DNA from: Prevotella sp.
Lineage (GTDB): Bacteria > Bacteroidota > Bacteroidia > Bacteroidales > Dysgonomonadaceae
Direction of reading: 5' to 3'
NCBI GenBank assembly: GCA_031260865.1
Contig: JAISKQ010000196.1
Location: forward strand, 1 to 7,811
Length of the DNA stretch: 7,811 nt
The notes under the pieces were generated by a model, which saw nothing but the letters and a program-made list of their open reading frames with translations, was not told the origin of the DNA and ran no database searches. Shown piece after piece: positions 1 to 3,995 of the stretch (position 1 is its first letter; every line of letters starts with the position of its first letter). The position numbers and the translations under genes were made by a program.

Positions 1-576
1 GCCTCTGTCTCTAAAGATGAAAAGTGGGGATATATCGATACGAGCGGCAATGTTGTAATCCCGCTAATCTATGATTCTGCCGGGGATTGTAAAAATGGCT
101 TAGTGTGCGTTGAAAAAGAGGGGAAATGGGGCGTATTGAACAAAGAAGGGCAAACCCTTGTTCCTTTTGTTTATGACGATATGGCGAATGAGTTTTCGGA
201 AAACCTGGTCGTTGTTATTAAAGATAAAAAAAGAGGCTGTATAAATGCCAAAGGGGAAGTAGTTATACCATTTCAGTATGACTTGATGTACAAATTTTCG
301 GAAGGCTTGGCGGCTGTGTTATTCAATAAGAAATGGGGATATATTAACCATGAAAATGAAATGGTTATTCCGAACGAGTACAAGGAAGCCCGAAGTTTTT
401 CCGATGGATTGGCTTTTGTCAAAGGAGAAGGACGGAGAGCTTATTATATAGACAGGAACAATGAGGTCAACATTTTTCTGCGGAAAGAATATACAATCGT
501 TGAAAAGGTGAAATTAACGGTTTTCGCCGCGGCGGTTATTGTATTTATAACATTATTGATAAGTAAATTATTCTGA
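1..576 (+). CDS. WG-repeat protein with C-terminal membrane anchor, 5' partial
   Basis: The reading frame is open from the first base of the window, so the true start lies upstream; a GTG at 103 is inside the protein and is not a credible start. The 191 visible residues contain at least four WG-type beta repeats. Each has the form K-W-G-Y-I-(D/N)-x-x-G-x-x-V-I-P-x-x-Y-D, starting near residues 8, 42, 77 and 111. A decayed fifth repeat lies near 145-155. The Trp-Gly pair is intact in repeats 1, 2 and 4 and is RG in repeat 3. Residues about 172-191 form a hydrophobic helix ending at the stop (VFAAAVIVFITLLISKLF), which looks like a C-terminal membrane anchor. WG-repeat proteins are common in Bacteroidota and have no single known biochemical role, so I assign no function. 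The stop is 2 nt before xseB, so the two genes are probably co-transcribed. Family assignment is firm; function is unknown. Confidence 0.88.
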   Translation, partial: ASVSKDEKWGYIDTSGNVVIPLIYDSAGDCKNGLVCVEKEGKWGVLNKEGQTLVPFVYDDMANEFSENLVVVIKDKKRGCINAKGEVVIPFQYDLMYKFSEGLAAVLFNKKWGYINHENEMVIPNEYKEARSFSDGLAFVKGEGRRAYYIDRNNEVNIFLRKEYTIVEKVKLTVFAAAVIVFITLLISKLF

Positions 577-578
577 TT

Positions 579-776
579 ATGGCAAAAAAAGAACAAACAT
601 ACGGAGAGGCAATGCAAGAATTGCAGGATATTATGTATAGTATCGAAAATGAAGAACTTGACGTGGATGTACTTCTGGATGAGGTGAAAAAAGCAGCTAC
701 CCTGATCAAATTTTGCAAAGATAAATTGCAGAAAACCAATGTGGAGATACAAAAGATTTTAGACAAGATAGAATGA
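579..776 (+). CDS. xseB: Exodeoxyribonuclease VII small subunit
   Basis: This encodes a 65-residue acidic, helical protein of the size and pattern of XseB. It begins with a Y-x-E-A-x-x-x-L-x-x-I motif (residues 8-18), followed by the E-N-x-E-L-D-V-D-x-L-L-x-x-V-K-x-A segment (24-39) and a C-terminal helix with coiled-coil character (about 40-65). Known role of the family: several XseB copies bind each XseA nuclease subunit to form exonuclease VII, a cytoplasmic enzyme that degrades single-stranded DNA from both ends to oligonucleotides in repair. The catalytic partner xseA is not in the window; the gene directly upstream is a WG-repeat protein. The ATG at 579 follows the upstream stop by 2 nt, and the stop codon overlaps the ispD start in an ATGA, so translation of all three genes is likely coupled. 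No Shine-Dalgarno site is evident, which is usual for Bacteroidota. Confidence 0.93.
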   Translation: MAKKEQTYGEAMQELQDIMYSIENEELDVDVLLDEVKKAATLIKFCKDKLQKTNVEIQKILDKIE

Positions 777-1453
777 AAAACAATGTAATCATAGTTGCCG
801 GGGGAAAAGGGCTGCGCATGGGTTCCGACCTGCCGAAACAATTTATTCCTATCGGTGGAAAGGCGGTTTTGATGCGTACCATCGAGGCCTTTTATCATTT
901 CGACAAGGATATAAATATCATATTGGTACTCCCTGCCTCGCATCAGGAATACTGGAAGGAGCTTTGCGAAAGCCATCAATTCGGGATACCACATACAATC
1001 GCCAACGGAGGCGAAACGCGTTTTCATTCCGTGAAAAACGGACTGGCGTTGGTGGAAGAAGGTCTTGTCGGGGTGCAGGATGGGGTTCGCCCGTTTGCCT
1101 CCATCGAAATGATACAAAGATGTTACGACGCGGCAAAAAAATACCCTGCCGTAATACCGGTGATAGATTCAACGGATAGTCTCCGGGAAATGATCGGTGG
1201 AGAGAAAAGTAAGATTATCGACCGCTCAAAAATAAGGTTGGTGCAAACGCCGCAGGTATTCCATGCCGCCACATTAAAAAAGGCTTATCTTGCGGACTAC
1301 AACGAAACATTTACAGACGATGCTTCCGTAATGGAGGCGATGGGTATAGATATTCATCTGGTAAAAGGGGAAGTCACCAATATAAAAATTACCACCCCGT
1401 TGGATTTAAAAATCGGAGAAGCGATTTGTTTGACTTGCTGTACAAGGTATTGA
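773..1453 (+). CDS. ispD: 2-C-methyl-D-erythritol 4-phosphate cytidylyltransferase
   Basis: This encodes a 226-residue cytidylyltransferase that converts MEP and CTP to CDP-methylerythritol, the third step of the non-mevalonate isoprenoid pathway, in the cytoplasm. Visible signatures are the nucleotide-binding loop AGGKGLRMG followed by PKQF (residues 9-24, with R15 and K22 as the expected CTP-contacting pair), GGETRFHSV (79-87), QDGVRPF (102-108, with D103 and R106), QTPQVF (158-163), FTDDAS (180-185) and NIKITTP (203-209, with the MEP-binding Lys at 205). The core is therefore complete and should be active. The last ten or so residues after LKIGEA (ICLTCCTRY) are not like the usual short end of IspD as I know it. 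They may come from a change at the 3' end next to the inserted transposase region. The start codon overlaps the xseB stop, which fixes the start at 773. Confidence 0.95.
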   Translation: MKNNVIIVAGGKGLRMGSDLPKQFIPIGGKAVLMRTIEAFYHFDKDINIILVLPASHQEYWKELCESHQFGIPHTIANGGETRFHSVKNGLALVEEGLVGVQDGVRPFASIEMIQRCYDAAKKYPAVIPVIDSTDSLREMIGGEKSKIIDRSKIRLVQTPQVFHAATLKKAYLADYNETFTDDASVMEAMGIDIHLVKGEVTNIKITTPLDLKIGEAICLTCCTRY

Positions 1454-1521
1454 GTTAGATATAATCAGGCAGTGTATTGAGATGGAAAAGAAACCATTAT
1501 CAAACTTATTAGAAGAAAGAT

Positions 1522-1977
1522 ATGAAAGTAGAATACAATAATCTTTACACGCATTTTGTTATTACGACATTAAATCGAATGCCGCTCATTTTGGAAAAAC
1601 ACCGAGATAGAATTGAAAAATATATCACGGGAATTGTCAATAATAACGGTTGCAAGATGTATTCGATTTACGCCAATCCCGAACACGTCCATTTTCTTGT
1701 GTCGCGTGCGCCAAGTTTGGACGAGGAAACATTGGCGACAATCATTGCCAATAGTTCCGAAAAATTTATCAACGACAATCGGTTGTGTGTCGGTATTTTT
1801 CAATGGCAACAATCGTTTTCGGCATTTTCGGTATCGAAACGTTACATTCACGAATTGTGCGAATATATTGAGAATCAACCAAATCATCACAAAATAAAAA
1901 GTTTTTCCGAAGAATACAATGGTTACATCAAGTTTTATCAACAAACTATTATTAAGAGAAAAGATGGAAACAAATGA
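1522..1977 (+). CDS. Y1 (HUH) tyrosine transposase, IS200/REP-associated type
   Basis: This encodes a 151-residue protein matching the small single-strand-DNA transposases of the IS200/IS605 and REP-associated (RAYT) class, family Y1_Tnp. The layout is as expected: an N-terminal beta strand LYTHFVITTLNR (8-19), the KYITGIV helix (33-39), the metal-binding HUH motif as H-V-H at 55-57 inside PEHVHFLV, ANSSEKFIN (76-84), FQWQQSFSAFSVS (93-105) and the helix CEYIENQPNHH (113-123). Y115 is the expected catalytic tyrosine. All key residues are present and the length is normal, so it appears intact. Known chemistry: the tyrosine cleaves single-stranded DNA at hairpin-marked ends through a 5'-phosphotyrosine link. 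No TnpB or other cargo gene follows. The ATG at 1522 is preceded by a purine-rich stretch (AGAAGAAAG) and gives the usual family N-terminus. It lies 68 nt after ispD, so it may be read from that operon. Confidence 0.9.
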   Translation: MKVEYNNLYTHFVITTLNRMPLILEKHRDRIEKYITGIVNNNGCKMYSIYANPEHVHFLVSRAPSLDEETLATIIANSSEKFINDNRLCVGIFQWQQSFSAFSVSKRYIHELCEYIENQPNHHKIKSFSEEYNGYIKFYQQTIIKRKDGNK

Positions 1978-2002
1978 GGTAATGAGGTTGGGATGTAAGG
2001 AT

Positions 2003-2015
2003 GCAAATCGTTTGC
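2003..2015. repeat. Small hairpin GCAAA-TCG-TTTGC downstream of transposase
   Basis: Five perfect base pairs with a 3-nt loop lie 26 nt past the transposase stop. The hairpin is flanked on both sides by copies of TGAGGTTG (1983-1990 and 2019-2026). Y1 transposases recognise short hairpins near their element ends, so this is a candidate recognition structure; it could also be chance. Confidence 0.4.
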
Positions 2016-2214
2016 TACTGAGGTTGTTTTGTTGATAAAATTAGGTAAAAATAAGGTTTTTATCTACGTAAATTCGGATAATCCGTGTATTGAAAAATAA
2101 AAAAATGAAAACAAACAGCATGACAGATTTTTCTTAGGTGTTCCAACGACGAAAACAAGGAACATCATTTTCGTGCTAAAGCCATTTATACAAAAAGATG
2201 TGAAAAAATATCGG

Positions 2215-2228
2215 GAATAATATTATTC
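2215..2228. repeat. Perfect 14-bp palindrome upstream of tatA
   Basis: GAATAATATTATTC is exactly self-complementary and ends 50 nt before the tatA start, next to the weak promoter-like element. It could be an operator half-site pair or simply an AT-rich coincidence. No regulator is assigned. Confidence 0.35.
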
Positions 2229-2232
2229 TGAT

Positions 2233-2240
2233 TACTTTAG
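2233..2240 (+). promoter_or_regulatory. Possible Bacteroidota -7 element for tatA
   Basis: TACTTTAG matches the Bacteroidota -7 consensus TAnnTTTG at five of its six fixed positions and lies 38 nt before the tatA ATG. I do not see a convincing -33 TTG partner at the usual spacing, so this is only a weak candidate. Confidence 0.2.
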
Positions 2241-2278
2241 CTGCATAAAATATATAACATAATAAATTCAAAAGCTAT

Positions 2279-2467
2279 ATGAACACACTTTTATTTTTAG
2301 GCAACATTGGTACGGGAGAAGTTATCGTTATCGCTATTGCCGTTTTGCTTTTATTTGGAGGGCAAAAGATTCCCGAACTAATGAAAGGGATAGGCAAAGG
2401 GGTAAAGAACTTTAAAGATGGCGTAAATGGCATTGAAGACGATATTAACGGCACTTCGACAAAATAA
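2279..2467 (+). CDS. tatA: Twin-arginine translocase subunit TatA/E
   Basis: This encodes a 62-residue protein with the standard TatA plan: a short polar N-terminus with a Glu at position 14, one membrane helix (about 13-26, [14 protein letters not shown]), a Gly-Gly hinge (27-28), the motif FGGQKIPEL (26-34), an amphipathic Lys/Gly-rich helix (about 31-48) and an acidic soluble tail. Known role: TatA oligomerises in the inner membrane and, with TatC, moves folded proteins bearing twin-arginine signals. No tatC is present nearby, and a strong terminator follows 35 nt after the stop, so this copy is transcribed as a single gene. The ATG at 2279 is the natural start because it places the helix at the N-terminus. 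TatA and TatE types cannot be told apart here, and B-type function is not excluded. Confidence 0.93.
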   Translation: MNTLLFLGNIGTGEVIVIAIAVLLLFGGQKIPELMKGIGKGVKNFKDGVNGIEDDINGTSTK

Positions 2468-2502
2468 TAAACATCAATTCTGAGGAATTAAAAGCTAAAT
2501 AG

Positions 2503-2533
2503 AAACCCGGGTCAATAACAAGTCCGGGTTTTT
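2503..2533 (+). terminator. Rho-independent terminator after tatA
   Basis: The stem AAACCCGG (2503-2510) pairs perfectly with CCGGGTTT (2524-2531) around a 13-nt loop, and the T-run continues to 2533. It lies 35 nt after the tatA stop and should end the tatA transcript, separating it from the HAD/dehydrogenase pair. The A-tract on the left arm would also allow some function in the opposite direction. Confidence 0.88.
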
Positions 2534-2574
2534 CATTGTGTAAACAAAATGTACCTCTTCTCTGTTTTCAATAT

Positions 2575-2997
2575 ATGGATATATGTATAGATTTTGACGG
2601 AACATGCGTAACGCATGAATTTCCCGCGATAGGAAAAGATATAGGCGCTGTCCCTGTACTCAAGGAGCTTGTGGACAAAGGGCACCGGTTGATACTCTTT
2701 TCGATGCGGAGCGACCGCAAAAAAAAGAAGAAAGTAAACGGTGAAGAAATCGTGGTGGTGGAGAATGTATTGTCCGAAGCCGTCAAATGGTTCGAAGATA
2801 ACGGCATACCGCTATACGGCATTCAAAAGAATCCCACCCAACGGTTTTGGACTTCATCGCCGAAAGCATACGGTCATTTGTACATAGACGACGCCAATCT
2901 GGGATGTCCGTTGATAGATGACCAAAATGTATGCGACAGACCTTATGCCGACTGGAAGAAAATAAGGGAAATACTTGTCGAACGGAAAATATTATAA
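2575..2997 (+). CDS. Small HAD-superfamily hydrolase
   Basis: From the ATG at 2575 this is a 140-residue protein beginning MDICIDFDGT. An upstream in-frame TTG at 2536 would add 13 residues, but it sits only 3 nt past the tatA terminator and places the first HAD strand unusually far in, so I prefer 2575. HAD motif I is D6-F-D8-G-T (nucleophile and acid/base Asp); motif II is probably S43 in LILFSMRS; K97 could serve as motif III; motif IV is the Asp pair D105-D106 in LYIDDANLG. There is no room for a large cap domain. A Lys run at 49-53 is encoded partly by eight consecutive A bases (2719-2726). It resembles small Bacteroidota HAD proteins, often loosely labelled as linked to polysaccharide synthesis, for which the substrate is unknown. 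It ends 8 nt before the dehydrogenase gene, so the two are probably co-expressed. Confidence 0.82.
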   Translation: MDICIDFDGTCVTHEFPAIGKDIGAVPVLKELVDKGHRLILFSMRSDRKKKKKVNGEEIVVVENVLSEAVKWFEDNGIPLYGIQKNPTQRFWTSSPKAYGHLYIDDANLGCPLIDDQNVCDRPYADWKKIREILVERKIL

Positions 2998-3005
2998 GAT
3001 AACTT

Positions 3006-3956
3006 ATGAAAAAAGTATTATTAGGTCATAACTTCAAACGGGAAGAATTAGCCGGTCTCAAGGATAAGTTTGAGCTAATTTATCCGGAAACAGAACTGTT
3101 CTCCAAAAAAGAGACGCTGGAGCGCATAGCCGACATTGATGTGCTTGTTCCTAATTTCTCCTTTCAGACCGACGCCGAAATCATAGACGCGGGAAAGAAA
3201 CTGAAACTGATTGCAAATTATGGCGTTGGGTACAACAATATAGATGTGGAATACGCCGCGTCGAAAGGTATTGCGGTAACTAACACGCCACAGTCTGTTT
3301 TGGAACCGACGGCCGAACTTTGTTTTGCCTTAATGATGGCGACGGCGCGGAAAGTTGCTTATTATAACCATAAGTTACATAGCGGAGTCCGACTCGATTG
3401 GGGGATATACGGCGAGCTGGGAATGCCTTTGTACGGACAGACTTTAGGAATATACGGCATGGGGCGCATCGGACAAGCGGTAGCCCGCAGAGCCGTGGCT
3501 TCCGGCATGAAAATCATTTACCACAACAGGCATCGGCTGGAAAAAGAGACAGAAGACAGATACAATGCCGTATATGTGGATTTTGACACATTACTGAAAG
3601 AATCCGACATTATATCGCTGAATGCTCCCGCCACAAACGAAACATATCATCTGATGAGTGAAGAACAATTCGGGAAAATGAAAAATACCGCCATCCTTAT
3701 CAATACGGCGCGAGGGCAGTTGGTTGATGATAAAGCCTTGGCAAAAGCTTTACGCGAAGGAGAGATATACGCGGCGGGGTTGGATGTTTTCGAGAAAGAG
3801 CCGAAAATCCTGCCCGAATTATTGGAACTGGACAATGCTATCCTATGCCCGCATGTAGGGACAGGTACTTATGCCGCCCGGATGGATATGCTCCGTGAAG
3901 TCGCCAAAAATATAATCAACTTCTACGAGGGAGGACAAATAGATAAGGTGAATTGA
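3006..3956 (+). CDS. NAD(P)-dependent D-2-hydroxyacid dehydrogenase
   Basis: This encodes a 316-residue member of the D-isomer-specific 2-hydroxyacid dehydrogenase family, a cytoplasmic enzyme that interconverts a 2-keto acid and its D-2-hydroxy acid. The substrate-binding half contains the NYGVGYNNIDV segment (71-81) and TPQSVLEPTAEL (94-105). The Rossmann nucleotide-binding motif is G151-M-G153-R-I-G156. The catalytic set is complete: R236 in NTARG, E265 in DVFEKEP and H283 in CPHVGTGT. The acidic or neutral residue that would decide NAD against NADP lies near IYHNRHR (171-177); the Arg/His there hints at NADP, but this is inference. The specific substrate (glyoxylate/hydroxypyruvate, lactate or phosphoglycerate-like) cannot be fixed. 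There is no C-terminal ACT domain, which argues against a regulated SerA. It is probably in one operon with the HAD gene 8 nt upstream, and it converges on the rhamnosidase gene. Confidence 0.9.
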   Translation: MKKVLLGHNFKREELAGLKDKFELIYPETELFSKKETLERIADIDVLVPNFSFQTDAEIIDAGKKLKLIANYGVGYNNIDVEYAASKGIAVTNTPQSVLEPTAELCFALMMATARKVAYYNHKLHSGVRLDWGIYGELGMPLYGQTLGIYGMGRIGQAVARRAVASGMKIIYHNRHRLEKETEDRYNAVYVDFDTLLKESDIISLNAPATNETYHLMSEEQFGKMKNTAILINTARGQLVDDKALAKALREGEIYAAGLDVFEKEPKILPELLELDNAILCPHVGTGTYAARMDMLREVAKNIINFYEGGQIDKVN

Positions 3957-3995
3957 GACAGGAGGTGATAGATTTTTTTTTAGGTTGGGTATTAC

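Larger units (their letters stand above)
1454..2015 (+). mobile_element. Putative IS200/RAYT-like single-gene element, ends uncertain
   Basis: A lone Y1 transposase gene sits between housekeeping genes, with AT-rich flanks and no accessory TnpB. Elements of this family have no terminal inverted repeats and make no target duplication; their ends carry short subterminal hairpins. A small hairpin at 2003-2015 (GCAAA, loop TCG, TTTGC) lies 26 nt past the transposase stop and is a candidate right-end structure. On the left, only a weak stem (ATGG 1482-1485 with CCAT 1494-1497) is visible. The limits given run from the ispD stop to that hairpin and are a guess. It could equally be a domesticated RAYT gene that mobilises scattered repeats rather than itself. 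Confidence 0.4.
1978..2278. other. AT-rich non-coding spacer between transposase and tatA
   Basis: I see no credible gene in these 301 bases; the only in-frame runs are very short. It contains, in order: a two-copy 8-bp tandem repeat AATGAGGT (1973-1988, overlapping the transposase stop); a third related copy TGAGGTTG (2019-2026); a hairpin at 2003-2015; an inverted repeat CGGATAATCCG (2075-2085); two interlocking inverted repeats (2139-2174); a 14-bp palindrome (2215-2228); and a weak promoter-like TACTTTAG (2233-2240) before tatA. It probably holds the right end of the mobile element and the tatA promoter. Confidence 0.7.

Noticed and set aside
545..1117. 190-residue minus-strand open frame opposite xseB and ispD
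   Set aside because: It lies antisense to two clearly recognised genes and its protein (Ser/Phe-rich, no domain pattern) looks like a shadow.
1964..2035. 23-codon open frame starting inside the 3' end of the transposase gene
   Set aside because: Very short, no ribosome site, no recognisable features; expected by chance.
1978..2278. CRISPR array or tandem repeat array in the spacer
   Set aside because: The repeats are 8-9 bp, only two or three copies, and irregularly spaced; nothing has CRISPR repeat length or periodicity.
2536..2574. N-terminal extension of the HAD protein from a TTG codon
   Set aside because: The TTG sits 3 nt past the tatA terminator, and the extension precedes the first HAD strand without adding any motif; the ATG at 2575 fits the family better.
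3960..3969. AGGAGGTGAT, a perfect Shine-Dalgarno-like sequence after the dehydrogenase gene
   Set aside because: It is followed by a T9 run and the 3' end of the opposing rhamnosidase gene. The only nearby start leads into an antisense shadow frame, so it is probably chance.
3971..3981. T-run in the convergent gap as a terminator
   Set aside because: I found no stable stem upstream of the T-run on either strand, so I do not call a rho-independent terminator.
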